From Aspidiotus rigidus (lineage: Eukaryota > Arthropoda > Insecta > Hemiptera > Diaspididae), in the NCBI GenBank assembly GCA_035079385.1, contig JAVHKY010000034.1, positions 4,278,001-4,342,000 on the forward strand: 64,000 nucleotides of DNA, in the 5' to 3' direction. Position 1 is the first letter of the stretch. Every line of letters begins with the position of its first letter. Below, piece after piece: positions 1-12,249 of the stretch. The position numbers and the translations under genes were made by a program. The notes beneath the pieces were generated by a model. It had not been told where the DNA came from, did no database searches, and was given only the letters and a program-made list of their open reading frames with translations.

Positions 1-522
1 ATTGGTTTCTTATACATTTGCCTCAAAATACTGTCAAAATTGCCGAAAAAAACCTACTCGACCTAGGAATTCAAATTTTATTACTTTTTTTTTTGGGTCA
101 GAAATGAAATTAATGAGACTTGTATTGGACCAATTTAACAAAAAACCTGTTCTATCCTTTTTTTTTTTTTTTTTTTTCTCGAAAAAATGCCCGTCGTCCT
201 ACAAGACGGCAAAATCGGAATTTGAAAAATCTTCAAGTTCTCCTCCTATCATAAATATAGTTTGAGGGATGGGGCTGTGAGGTCACAATTTGATGACGTC
301 ATAGGTCAGTTTTTTCCAAGCCCCCCCCCCCCCCCTACTCTCTCATCATATATAGCTTGGAGAGGGGCCTGTGACGTTTGATGACGTCATAGGTCAGCCT
401 TGTGGCGTCACAACCTACAGCTTTCAGATCCCGCGCCCAAAAGTCTGTGAACCGAATTTAAATATCGATAATCGTAAAATTGATAAAAATTCGAATATCG
501 AACGAACGACAAAAGTAGTAAA
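1..522. other. Low-complexity flank with poly-T and poly-C runs and repeated TGACGTCA boxes
   Basis: No gene is seen. The stretch holds a long T run near 159-177 and a 14-C run near 321-334. A short direct repeat (about 265-310 and 361-400) ends each time in TGATGACGTCATAGGTCAG. Each copy contains the perfect palindrome TGACGTCA (294-301 and 382-389), a CRE-type box. Whether the boxes bind anything is unknown; they may simply belong to an old repeat. Confidence 0.5.
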
Positions 523-1080
523 CCTAAACCTCCTCGGCTCAACGGTCTTCCTTAAGTCCATAAGAAGAACATCCGTATTAGGCCATTGGTTTCATTCATT
601 TCCTCTCCGACTTATAAGCTTTCTAAATTCGTCGGTATGGTTCGAGTTATCACTCCCAATTCGCCGTTAATAATTCTTCTAAATTAATAGAGAGGATAAA
701 TGATATCCCCCCTCCTTGTCTTCTTTGATATCAAGGGAATGTTCTTTCCTGCTCTTGATTACTTCGAATTCCTCCTTGAAGGTGCGCCCGTCACGATTGC
801 GTTTATTGAGGAATTCATAACACTCCTTAAAATGTGTCTTTACCCCAACTTCTGTCAATTTCCACATCTCATTTATGAGTTCTCTTCCAATATCGGTGTC
901 CCTATCGGTTCCCACCTGGGATTTTTGGTTTCCGAGGTCTTTCTCAAACCTTTTGAGAACAAAGTCTTTGATGGTTTTCACCTCTTTCCTTACATTGTTT
1001 ATCGGCACCGATATGTGGATGATGTTTTATGGTTCTGGTCATATTTGTACACACGTATTCGTAGGTCAAGACGGATGTGA
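523..1080 (+). mobile_element. Decayed Penelope-like element, reverse-transcriptase fragment (copy C)
   Basis: This is a piece of a Penelope-like retroelement RT. From 523 the plus strand reads a broken peptide with the order seen in the other PLE copies of this window: a P-x-P-P-x-L-x-G-L-P segment, an in-frame stop, V-H-K, then P-L-V-S-F-I-S-S-P-T-Y-K-L-S-K-F. After a shift it continues with Y-P-N-F-C, G-V-P-I-G-S and finally R-H-R-Y-V-D-D (1012-1023), the RT catalytic motif. Similarity to copies A (29.0 kb) and B (47.8 kb) is clear at protein level but low. The GIY-YIG end is missing or unrecognisable after about 1050. Stops and frame changes show that it is dead. It is much older than copy B. 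Confidence 0.8.
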
Positions 1081-1860
1081 AATTCTTCATTCGATATTGT
1101 CACCTCTCGCAGATTAGTTTTACACCTATTATACTACGTATTCTCGTTGCATCATCTGCAATTTTCTGATGATAAATTGTTCGGAAAAGAACTCGTACTT
1201 TTTATTATAATATTCGCTTCAGTATACATGCGTCGACGATGAGACCAGTACTTTTGTGATAAACGACTTGGGATCACTTGCACATGTGTATACTCGTGAC
1301 GGTTACTATTTTCTTCTCCAAACTGAAAGCATATAAACGCCTTCACATAGGCTTCAAGTAAGGTAAATGCACTAATCGTTATTACATTCCGCTTCTTTAC
1401 CGGTCTCTCTCGTAATCCAATTTTTTTCCTCTCAAATTGGGGATGTATTTCGCTGTATGTCGCAAAGGCAATCATTCACGAGAATGATTCATTATTATAA
1501 TTCTGGTATAGGATAGGTGACGCTTCGGTAGAAAACAAATTAATTTACCGTAATAAATAGCCGACAGTGGGTCTCGTAAGTAGGAAACGTATGTTCATAG
1601 TTGTGTCATCGCGAAATAATAATAAGTAGTGCGGAATATATAATGTGTAACGTCATAGTTAATGGTTGTCGTATGAAGAATCAGCAATAATTAGCCACGA
1701 AGCGGTAGATTCATATATCATCGGGTAGAGCGAATAACTTTCTCTGAAAAGTTTAACCCACGAGAGCTATTGCTAGATGCGGATGATGAAAATACGGGCG
1801 AAATATGCAGAAGAAAAAGAAGGTATGGGTAAATTTGAATTGTGACTATCGCAACTAATA
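1081..1860. other. Unassigned sequence after the PLE fragment
   Basis: I see no coding signal, no terminal repeats and no tandem structure that I can support. It may contain further decayed PLE sequence, but nothing aligns with the GIY-YIG domain of the better copies. Confidence 0.4.
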
Positions 1861-1959
1861 CAGCCGCAGTACATCGACTAGACAGCTAGATGGCGGGTGG
1901 ACCGCGACTAAGTGATTGGATCTAAATAATTCGACGTCAGACTGCTCCCGAGCAAGCCC

Positions 1960-2745
1960 ATAAACCAAATCAACCGTCACTACATGGTCGATATTGGTCG
2001 GTTTTTGGTCGTAGCACTGGAAATGGACCAAATATTATGGCACCGTCAGAAAATGGTTGATTTTTAGTAAATTTACCAAATTTTGCCTATTCATTTCAGT
2101 CGATTGTTTGTCTGATATTATTCTTACTGAATTTTGGCGATAATTTTTGGTTGATTTTTGACCACTATGCGGGATGTACATTTCGGTCCATTTTTGGTCA
2201 TTATACTGTCAATATACACTGGAATTTTTCCTCGTTTCTTAGTCTAAATTTGATATTGTATTTATTACTCAATTTTGACCAAGATTTCTAGTCGATTTCC
2301 GGGAGATACCTAGTTCACTTTTCATGAATATTTTTACTCTCTTTTTTGATCTAAAATAAGTATCATCGGACGAGCCGCATAGTAACTCAATTTTGACCAA
2401 AATTTCCAGTCAATTTCTGGACAGATATCCCTAGGATATATCTTGGTCCATTATCAGTCAATTTGTTCCCAAAATTTACCGATGTTTTCACTCCCTTTTT
2501 TGGTCTGAGTGGATTATTATCTGGTGAGCCGAATAGTCACTAAATTTTGGTTAAAATTTCCAGTCGATTTCTGGACAGACATCCCTGGGACATATATTGG
2601 TCTGTTTCCAATGGATTCGTCCTCAATATCTAGCAATATTTTTACTCTCTTTTTTGGTAAAAAATGAGTATTATCGGGTGAGCCGTTCTATCTCTGCATT
2701 TTGACCACAATTTTCAGTCAATTTCTGGGCAGATATGAATCAACT
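1960..2745. repeat. Diverged tandem repeat, last units about 152 bp
   Basis: The phrase TTTTGACCAAAATTTCCAGT, followed by CAATTTCTGGACAGAYAT, recurs at about 2275, 2393, 2545 and 2698. The last two spacings are about 152 bp and the earlier one about 118 bp. Between copies a second phrase (ACTCTCTTTTTTGGTC, then a TTATC-GGTGAGCCG block) also repeats. Copies are only moderately similar and earlier units fade out. No ORF is present. The array ends where the A+T-rich mitochondrial-like block begins. Confidence 0.75.
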
Positions 2746-2749
2746 ATCA

Positions 2750-3665
2750 TGTTGCTTGCAAACTCGCAGATAAATAAAGAAATTTGAAATTGAGTTTTAA
2801 ATTTATAAATTGATATTCTTAATAATGAAATTGTTTAATAAATGAACATATTCCACTAATCATAAAAACATTGGATTCATAATAATATTTAATTTTAGGA
2901 AATTTATCAGAATCAATTAATAAATATAAATATTTTTAAAATTTTGATTTTATAAATTTTTCTTTTATATTAATTTTATATTTTAAAATTAAATATTATA
3001 TTTATTTAAAAAGTTTTTAACACAACATTATGTTGAAAAAATAAAGCTCTTATTTCAATTTTTTTGGCACAATTCATTTAATTGAAATCATCAATTTTTT
3101 TTAGAATTCTTTATTTAATAAAATTAACACATCAAGTTTTAATGATTTTTATAAAAATTATTATAAGAAAACTAAAAAAATTGAAACAACTAAATAAGAA
3201 TCATTCTTTATATCTTATTTATTTCATTTATTATATTTGACCCTTTAACTAAAAATATTAATTGTTTATCAATTTTGAATAATATTTACCAGAATGATAA
3301 ATGTCGTTTTTTAAATTCAATGTTACGTTCAATTTGATTGAAAATTATTACGTTTAAATAACAAAACAATTATTTAAAAATAATTGAAAAATAAAATAAG
3401 ATTATTATTTTAAAAAAATGACATAAATCAAATTAATGAAAAACAATTATATCAATAATAAATTAATAAAGAATAATTATAATAATTGAATTGAAAATTT
3501 TATAAATTAAATTCAAATAAATAAATAAATAAATAAATAAATACGTATTATTTAGATTTATTAAAAAAAATATTTAAATTAATTCATTCAATTTTAATTG
3601 TTATAAATCTATGATAAATTCCACAAATTTCTGAACATTGTCCATAAATAATGAAAAGTTTAATA
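2750..3665 (-). pseudogene. Nuclear mitochondrial insert (NUMT) with the COX2 3' end
   Basis: This 0.9-kb block is far richer in A+T than its surroundings. On the minus strand at 3620-3643 it encodes G-Q-C-S-E-I-C-G, the copper-ligand (CuA) signature of cytochrome c oxidase subunit 2. About 25 codons continue in frame and include F-M-x-I-x-I-E-W, where W is TGA as in the invertebrate mitochondrial code. A TAA stop lies near 3549. The rest of the block (2750-3540) looks mitochondrial in composition and would hold sequence downstream of COX2. I could not identify ATP8, ATP6 or a tRNA with confidence. It is non-functional in the nucleus. Only the COX2 part is firm; the left edge is set by composition. 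Confidence 0.8.
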
Positions 3666-3987
3666 ATTGAGCCCTTCTTTTCAAGAAAGGCGTATCTCTT
3701 ATGGGAATTACCATTGATATAGAAACCAGTTTTTTAAAAAGGGCGAGTCTCTGCAAGAACGGTGTAATTGGACTTGTTCGCGAATCGATGTAGCGCTCTT
3801 CTATTAAACACGAGAGGCTGCAACGTTAGGGAAGATGGAAGGGGAGGTATGTCGCTAGGTACTGGTGAAGTCCCATCCCGATCCGACTTTTTTTTTCGGC
3901 GTGGTGATGTCTTCCTAAACTTTCAAATGCGTTTTTCTCAAAACATGTTTTTGCCAGTTATGCACTTCTTGGAAAGAAGGGCTCAAT
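3666..3987. mobile_element. Foldback or MITE-like element, about 322 bp
   Basis: Terminal inverted repeats of about 22 bp bound this stretch. The left end reads ATTGAGCCCTTCTTTTCAAG and the right end is its reverse complement with one or two mismatches. It abuts the COX2-type insert on its left. The interior has no transposase. A short A/T-rich target duplication may exist, but it cannot be separated from the ends. Confidence 0.5.
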
Positions 3988-4099
3988 TAATATACTAATT
4001 TTAGACCAAAATCACACTCGTCTCAATACAACCCTGCTCACGAGCTTACTATCTTCATTCTTCTCTTCTCTCACTTGAGGGAGGCTTAGATGTAGCCTG

Positions 4100-4520
4100 G
4101 TTTTCCCATCGAAAGTGGTCTTATCACCTAACTAGAGACCCTTTTATAGTGTCTGTATTGCTTAAGAATTTACCGACCTGTTTTGTCAAAGGTGGTCATT
4201 TTATAGTGGTCTGTTAATATCGCTTGAATAATATAGACTACAACAGACTATTTTATATAGTCAACATTGCCCAGAAATCGACAGATCTTTCTCGTCAGAA
4301 ATGGTCTAATTATGGTGGTCTGTTGAAACTGATGAATATTGACTATGAGAAACTATTCTATGTTGTCGAGATTCCCTAGAAATCGACTGTTTTTTTCGTC
4401 AAAAGTGGTCAAAATATAGTCAATTGCAGAGGAAGTATGTATGACCAATGACTGAGGATAGACCATTTTAAGATACCTACATCACCTACAAGTCGACTAA
4501 TTTTTTCAATCAATATTTTG
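4100..4520. repeat. Diverged tandem repeat, about 107-bp unit
   Basis: A unit that reads roughly CCCAGAAATCGAC, TTTCGTCAAAAGTGGTC, a TAGTGGTCTGTT block and a GACTAT-containing block occurs at about 4168, 4272 and 4374. More distant versions continue to about 4670. It shares GGTC and TCGAC words with the array at 2.1-2.7 kb, but I cannot align the two fully. Confidence 0.65.
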
Positions 4521-4699
4521 TCCAAGTTGGTCTAAATGTGATACGGAATAGTGGAAGTAAATTGACTGAAAAAGTTGGTCTATCATTGGTCACTCACCAG
4601 AGCGAACGCTCAGTCTATTTGTGGTCGATATTTACTCAAAATCGTCTGAGATATTCAGTCGATCTGGTTTGTCGGGAAGATCGAAGTACTTCTAAAAGC

Positions 4700-6884
4700 T
4701 ATTTTTTTATGCCCTTTGCTATTCAAACCTATACACCCCTGAAGTATTTAAATAACTCAAATCTCGATAACCGATTTCATCGCGAGAATACATTGTACCC
4801 ATGTATATACATCGCCTGTTGGCAGTGCGTTGATAAAATTAATAGACTGTAACCGTACACTACATGTGTACACGTTCGGAGATGTGCGGTCTGCGTCACA
4901 TCACATCGCACCGCGGTGACAAGTGGTAGAAGAAATGACTGCACTGACTATACACATACATACACGCGCCCCTGAAAAAAGGGGTGCATGTTTGATGGGC
5001 GCTTTTCATTAGTTACACGTATTCATCGTTCGGAAACGATCGACAACATTGTTTGAAGCAATGATAATGTAAAATTTGCAAACAACCGGTATGTTTATTT
5101 ATGCGTTTAAATAAACCATAAGCTAACACGAAGAGTGCACACAAAGGGATACGAATATTAATTTTACATATACTCTACGGTTTATACGACCTATATGTGT
5201 ATATTTATGGTGTAATAGCGCATCCGCTCTCATCCCGTAGAAATAAAGCCTTTGTACTATACAGCAACCCTTAATCGGCGGTATATTAAAATATTGTAAG
5301 TACTCGTGTCGTCTCATTCTAATAACGAGACAGCATGCAGTATCGATGACAACAACAACAACACTTTGAAAAATTTGCCCTCGATTCATGCCGGTGGTCT
5401 GAACCTTGATTTGAACATCGTGTAAAGGCTTTCCACGGAGAGTAAAACGTCTTCAAAAGATACCATCGATATTTATCTTGGCCGGGTAATCCGAGATTTC
5501 GAACCCCTTGTGAACACGTTTCCCGCTTTATTAACAACAATCGTTTGTTCGCATTTATTGCATTGTTTCCATTTCTCGTTTGCGGACAGATTAGTGGGTG
5601 CTATTGTTTTTCTTGAACTGAATCCAATCCTGTAAATAACTTCATCATCGCCGCTGATGCGTACGTGTGTGCCATTATATCGCTTTTTATCTTTCACGAA
5701 ATTTCGTTAAAAACTCTTTCGTACACCTTTCTACCACCGACGCGACGCGTCTTTCGTTATTTCTTCGTTCGATATTATAATAAACACTCTCGTGCACGTG
5801 TTCGCACTTAAAGGTACATCGCGAATACGGTCTAAATGATTGAAATTTTCTTCTCATTTGGAGTGCGTACGCGATAGAGAAAGGTAACAGAGATGACAGA
5901 GGCCTGTCAAGAAACTCATTTCGACCACATATTGCCTGCGTAGTGTGAAGAACGTCACCGTGACTTTCATTTTACTTCATTGTTTCGCGCGAATATAGGT
6001 GCTGTTTTTTTTTTTCAAACATCTTTCCATGACTATACCGGGCTTGATGTTCGAGCTACCTCGAGAAAAGCAGGGAAAAGGACGGAGGAATATGTGAGTC
6101 ATCGATGAAACTCTTTTTCAACGGAGAACCTACTATCGGGGAAAACGTCCAGTGGCTTTAAGAAGGAAGCTGGCGAGGATATGCTCGCCGTTTCATCTTC
6201 TGCTCTCGGCATCGCTCAGAATTATGTTTCTCTTCATGTTATGTAAGTTGGCCGCAAAGGCCCTACCTGGGCCAGGAACATGACTCTACTCTGGTTGAGA
6301 GTTTTACATTCTTGTCCCCTTACCCTTGGCCATGCTTTCAAGTAGTTTGTCCACCTCCTCGTTGTCTCTTCTCCCAGCTTGTTCCACGCACGCGAGACTT
6401 CGCCTGGACCTCTCTTGAATTAATTCTTCCTTCCAAATTACGGTTTCCCATAGACCATTATCGATATCGAACATATTACAACTGAGACAGCCATTAATGT
6501 GACATGGGAAAATATCGTTTTAAAATTAAAGTTGTGATCGAGAACATTCTTAATTAGAAAAATGAGGTTATTAAAGCGGATGTGACGAGTGATTTCAAGT
6601 TCCTCCAAAGTAAGCCGACGTCTCTAATCATTTTCAACACGCAGCAATTCTTCATATCCTCGTGTGTGACAGTGCTCGCATTCTATTGAAAATGGTCTGC
6701 GTAAGCAAAGGAACCAACTTTCTTGGAGGCCCAGCCATTAATGTGCTCCTAACCAGAAACTATTTTCGGCTGTTTTCTCAAGTCTAGGGATATCGTCCTT
6801 TTTGCTTAAAGAAGTAGAATTGTAGGAAGCAGGTCGAAAACCATAAGGACGCAAAACGCGGTAGTCCTAGCGGTTGGTGAATTG
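4700..6884. other. Intergenic DNA without recognised features
   Basis: No conserved coding potential, no clear repeat family and no RNA gene is seen. Only short chance open frames occur, without recognisable domains. CpG is fairly frequent around 5.6-6.0 kb. A polypyrimidine run lies near 6005-6017. Confidence 0.4.
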
Positions 6885-7545
6885 AAAAGATTTTAAATAA
6901 ATTATTGATAAAATAAAGTTTGTTGATCTTCAAATTACCATTATTGTGTAATGAAAAAAAAATAATGAAATTTACTGATATAATATTATTTTGATCAATT
7001 AAAAGTGGGTAAGGTGTTCAATCTGTATTAATATTATTAGAAATTAGTAAATTAATAATTATTATTAATGATGGGAATAATAATTAAAATCTTAAATTAT
7101 TTATTAGTACAATATTTTATATTTAATTTTATTCAAATTAAAAAAATTATGATAATGTATAAGATAAAATTGTATTAAATAATTACTAAAATTATAAATA
7201 AATTATTTTGAAAATAATTGATCCCAATTCTAAATTAAATCCAGAAATGAGTTTAGATTCATAAAAATCAAATGGATGTCGAAATAATTCTATAAAAATA
7301 AAATTATTAATCATATAAATAAAAAATTTATATATTGAAAACTTAGATATTTTTGATAATTAATAGTAAATAAATAAATAAATAAATACAAATTAAAAAT
7401 TAATTTAATTTTAATAATTAAAATTATTATTATAAAAAAATATTAAAATTCAATTAAAATAAAATAATGACTTTGTACACCATTAACTAATTAATTAATT
7501 ATTGATAATTATAAAAATAAATTTACTAATAACGTTTGACAGCGG
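6885..7545 (-). pseudogene. Nuclear mitochondrial insert (NUMT) with an ND1 fragment
   Basis: This is a second very A+T-rich block with sharp composition edges. On the minus strand near 7228-7300 it reads E-L-F-R-H-P-F-D-F-Y-E, then S-K-L-I-S-G-F-N-L-E. This corresponds to the conserved ND1 (NADH dehydrogenase subunit 1) loop R-x-P-F-D-F-x-E followed by S-G-F-N-x-E, with a two-codon deletion between the two halves. Flanking codons are too decayed to place. A TAAA-repeat tract lies at 7369-7388. ND1 and COX2 are not neighbours in typical insect mitochondrial genomes, so this is either a separate transfer or a rearranged piece. Confidence 0.65.
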
Positions 7546-7887
7546 AAGATTATTCAGCTTGGTGATTGGACGAGAGAAGAAAAACAGAAATCACAGTACA
7601 CCTAGTAGCCAATAGAAATGCAGCCTATTGGGTAAACCAATCACAACCCAGCATAGTTGTACCCAATAAGACCGTAGCGTTTAACTAAATAAGAACCAAT
7701 GTTAAAGGCCTTGTTCTTCAACAACAATAAAACCCGTGATGAGTTCTCTTGTAAGCTAGCTAATAACGTAAAATTTTATATTCGAGATCTTTTTAATAAA
7801 TTTCGAAACATATGTTGTCCATTGTTCTCTGTTAGACTACCTCAATTTTGCAAAATTTCGTTTCGAACACGGGGAGGGGGGGGTTAG
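7546..7887. other. Unassigned sequence between the ND1-type insert and the TTCACC element
   Basis: Near 7600-7660 there are several short CCAAT-like words on both strands (CCAATAG, AACCAATCAC). No gene is recognised. A G-rich run (GGGGAGGGGGGGG) sits at the right edge near 7870. Confidence 0.35.
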
Positions 7888-7889
7888 AA

Positions 7890-8655
7890 TGTTTCACCGA
7901 AAGATTCTTTATCTAAAAAAATTCACCGATTGAGATTCAAACGCAAAAAGTTCACCTACGGATAATTTACCTAATAGAAGTAGTGGTTCACCACATGGTA
8001 AGTTTACCATAATGAAAGTTCACCCACAAAATTCGATTATATTTTTATTAATGTAGTTAATTAATCAGTTTAATTCAAGTTTGATAATAATAATAAAAAA
8101 TTAATTTTAATAATTTCATTTCTGATATTTCATTTAATGAAATTAAATTTTATATTGTTTTTTATATTTCTAAGTTTATTCATTTCTATATTTTAATTAA
8201 ATTTAATTTTGAAAAAAAAAAATAAAATAATTTAAAAAATGATATAATTTAAAAAAATAATTATTTATTAAATTGTTAAACAACATTTTATAAATAAATA
8301 AATTGAAAATCATAATTATAAATAATAAAATATAATTTTTTATTGATTTAATTTAATTAATTTAATTTATAAATATTAATAATTTAATTAAAATAAATTT
8401 TCTCAATTAAATTATTATTTTATTTAAATAATTTTATAAATAAAATTTGGTATATCAAAGCATCAAATGAAAGTCGAACAGTTGATTGAAAAAGGCGAAT
8501 TTCGTCGTCGGTATCGGTGAGCTCAAAAAAGGAAGATGAACTTTCGTGATAATGAAAAAAAAAAAAACCTGACAGTTGAACTTCCCTGTCGGTGATGTGT
8601 ACATTCCTTCAAAAAGACTTACTCAGTGAAAATCCTTTCGGTGAACTGGTCGGAT
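7890..8655. mobile_element. Element with TTCACC inverted ends around an A+T-rich core
   Basis: The left side reads TTTCACCGAAAGATT and the right side reads AATCCTTTCGGTGAA, a near-perfect inverted pair. Inside each end the word TTCACC or GGTGAA recurs several times at irregular spacing (left near 7892, 7920, 7950, 7990 and 8023; right near 8515, 8590 and 8640). The centre (about 8035-8455) is extremely A+T-rich and non-coding. There is no transposase and no obvious target duplication. It may be a non-autonomous foldback element, possibly with mitochondrial-like DNA captured in its centre. Confidence 0.5.
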
Positions 8656-11600
8656 CCCAAATATGGGCGATCAGCCTGGTGAGAAGGGGGTTCTTTATTT
8701 ACTTTGCTCTTCATCCAATCATGCTTTTTATTATAAAACTTTAATGAAGTAAAGTGTACTCATAGAATGAGGCCTTTGCTATCATCTGAAACATTGACTA
8801 CAAGACGATAGAAAAATTCGAAATCACACAACTCATATTATAAATCAAGAGCTGCTATACTTTTTCCCTTCATTCAAAAACTATCAATGAATCATTGACC
8901 TCACTGCTTCAGAATATTTCGATAAGAGTACAACGAACAAAGTTGTCATCCCTTAAAAATATTTCACTTAAAGTTACAAGGAACTACGGTGTATTCCATC
9001 ACTCTGACGTAGGTTACAAGAAATCAACATTTTTAAACTTCGTGCGTTAATGAATATACGTGTGGTTCATTACTAGACAATTAATTATACGTTGGTTTAT
9101 CAAAAGAAAAGAAGAAAAAAAAAAAAGCTTGCCATAGCCGTATCGTCGGCAGCTGACGTAAAAATGATACATATTGCCACCCACTCTTATACACACTATA
9201 CCTACTTTGACTATGGAAGGATTAAAAACGATTCTAGTCATATACAGGCTTTACATTGCGTTGTCTAGCATCTTTGGCGGTTGCTTACGAACGTCCCAGA
9301 TGCGTTTTTGATCTTTATACGTATTATGTGTAGTCTAATTGTTTCAGACTTTTATCTCCTGATCCTGAAGAAAATAACCTAGACGAGCAAGAATATGTTT
9401 TACGGAGTATGCGGATCAGTTATGAGAATTTAGAAACACGTGCGCTCAGTAGGGTTCTGGTCGATGTCGTGATCACTTGTCAGATTTTGATAGGAAGAAC
9501 GTTGTTTCTCTATGCCTAATTATTAAGAGTATTAAATTCTGGAAGTCATGAGCCACACCACAGTAGGGTAAATTCGGTCTAGCCCGGTCCTCCATTCAAC
9601 TTGAGACATTTCAGGGGAAGAGTCGATCAAGTTCAATTACTCTCTAGAAATGCGAGAAAAGGACCTTCTTTCTGGTGGTAAAACACTTCACCATCGTGCG
9701 ATGTCAGGCGATGACTGACCTACACCCTGATAAAGGATTTGGACTTCGAAAAATTTCAACTTTCGAGTCATTTTGAATTCTCAATACCAAAACCAATTCG
9801 ACCCATAGAACAGGTTCCTTGCCTTCCTCATCTAACTTCATAAGGAAGCCGCCGTTTTCGTCTTCCTAAGAAGTCCATCTGACCTTCCTATTCCTTGAGT
9901 ATGCGCGTCAGTGAAGAGGTTGGTATAATTTTCTTGCCTTCTTCTCTCAAAAACCAATATCGGCGTGAATGCAAGAACTGGTCTCGTAATGCACTCTGAT
10001 GATTAGTATGTGCGTACTTTGGTCACGACGAGCGACGAGGTACAAAACAGAATGGACGTATCTGCGGAAAAGAGATCCTCCAACTCTGGCAAAAATACCC
10101 TTTTTTGCTGATCGGTTATGTGCAGATTCTATTTTGTACGGCAGGCAACTCCGACCAAATGGTATTATTATTGACCTAATACCTTGAGATGGAGTTGAGA
10201 TTTAGGTAAGACTTAAAGAGGATACATTCGCATGATTAATTTGGTTTTGAGATGTAGGAAGTGCCAGTAATCACATTTTGTATGCCTCGAGATCGCACTA
10301 CACATTTCTCGTCGTACGGTCGTCAGATGATTCACCATCCGAAGAACTCGGTGAGGTTCTACTCGAAATTTTTCTCTCTGCTACTAACGAAAGAACAATC
10401 GCTCCCTATAGAGTATTGTCTTCGAAAAAAAAAAAACGGTACACACAGATGTGTCTGCGAACGATGTGAGCGAGATGCGATTATAAATAGCAGTATATGC
10501 TCTTGTGTGGTTTTCAACTGATCGTAAAAGTGGTGAACACCGTCTAGGAAACAAAGACATAAAAATTTTTTTACGAGTTGTTAGAATCGAGCGCGCAATA
10601 CTCTAATCGCATCGGCGATGCATTAGATTTTGATGTGCGTCCCCGAAGAGCTAAAATCCGACTCCCCTTCCTTTCAATTCGCGGTTAGATAATAATTTGC
10701 TAAGGCCAAGGTAGAGAGTGTTGCAAAATTACGAATATCTGTCAACGCCCAGATTAAAAGTGTACAGTTATACGCAATCGAGGGTGAGTGCATTGTAAAG
10801 AAGCTTCCAAAGTCGATTTAAAGAAAAGATTCAGGCTTGAAAAATGATTCTCTCTCTTTCCTTCATTCGTATGTCTGCCTCCGGGTATGTTGTCAATAAG
10901 AGCTATCAAAAATGTTATGTCTTCCTCGTGTCTGCGCCTTTTTCATTCATCTCCATCTGTTGTAACACGTTTATATTCGACTCATTCACGCTGTTTCGGA
11001 CCTTCGATGCGCACGATGTATATTTCAACGACAATACATATATTCCACCATAATTCTGTCGTCTTTGTTTCCGTAAAAATTAGTCCTACGAACGAGAAAA
11101 TCATTTATCAAACGTGGCAATAAATTGTACGTAGTTAGTCGCGCATACTCGCGGTGAAGGCAGTAAAATGAGGGCCAGGACAGTCTAATAACATACCCAC
11201 AGGATGCTGGGGACTTTACTTTTCTGTTTTTCTTTCCATTATTGTAACATTCTGTACGATAGTACACACGGTAGCAGCCTGCATAAGGAAGGTTTTCGGA
11301 GAACAACAACGACGCGTCAGTTAATGAATTTTATTACATAATCGCCGGGTTCGACTTCACAGTCTGCGTGGAATTGATTTACTGTATGGTCTCCGAGACA
11401 GGTTACATTTGCACGAAGACAGAGAAAGAGGAGGAAATAACGAAAGAAAATGCTCCATTCTATAGTTGAAAGGGAAAAAGTCGTCCATACGGTCGTTGTT
11501 ATACAGGGCTACAACGTGTCGCGTGGAAAAAAATCGTGTTTTTTTCTCTCTTCCATATAATATACAAGTATAACTCGCGCATACGATTCAAATTATAGTC

Positions 11601-12240
11601 GTAAAAGGCTTGTTTCTAATCAGAAGCGATTGAAGTAGCCATAAATTTCTATCCTTACGTATACGAAAGAAAAAAAATTTCTTGTCGCTGTCGCGAGAGA
11701 TGATTATGATGTATGTGGACGATATGGCAAAAATGATTTCTCTAGTAGGAGCTTTTCTTCCAAACTTTGGGTGACGGGGGTTAGCTGGAAATGTTTAGAG
11801 CTAGTGAGATTTAGGGGTTGAGAAACGTACAAGATTGTATCGCACTCGTCGACGTCGCGTCGTGGATCGGATCGTAAATTATTCCAGATGCGACATGAGC
11901 GCCAAACTCATTCTCATTCCCGCTTCCTCCCCCACGATCATCAAAATTCACTATTATAACTTCTGATAATAAAATTTTTATTTCGTACGCGCAACAATAG
12001 ATCGTACGATGTTTTACGACGTCTCACCTCGTAAAGTTGAAATTTGGCACTGGTTCCTCTCGAAAAATTCAGTGGCACTTCTTCATAGTCACCATAATAA
12101 CTTGAAATTCAGATGATTAGAAGAGTAATCTGGTTCTCTATTAAATAATGGAACTTTGCGAGTCAGAAATTACTTGGAATTTACAACAAATTTATAGTTT
12201 CGTGAATCAATTGGTCACGACCGTAGCCAGGAAGTTTCTT
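8656..12240. other. Intergenic DNA without recognised features
   Basis: This 3.6-kb stretch has short open frames on both strands, none with a domain, repeat or similarity that I recognise. There are no terminal repeats or tandem arrays. Base composition is ordinary for the window, with scattered CpG. Confidence 0.4.
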
Positions 12241-12249
12241 CAAGAGGTG

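Noticed and set aside
3549..3665. A functional nuclear COX2 gene
   Set aside because: Only the last about 40 codons are present, in mitochondrial code, with no targeting presequence.
8035..8455. A third mitochondrial insert
   Set aside because: Composition fits, but I found no mitochondrial protein or RNA signature in either strand. Kept only as an A+T-rich core of the TTCACC element.
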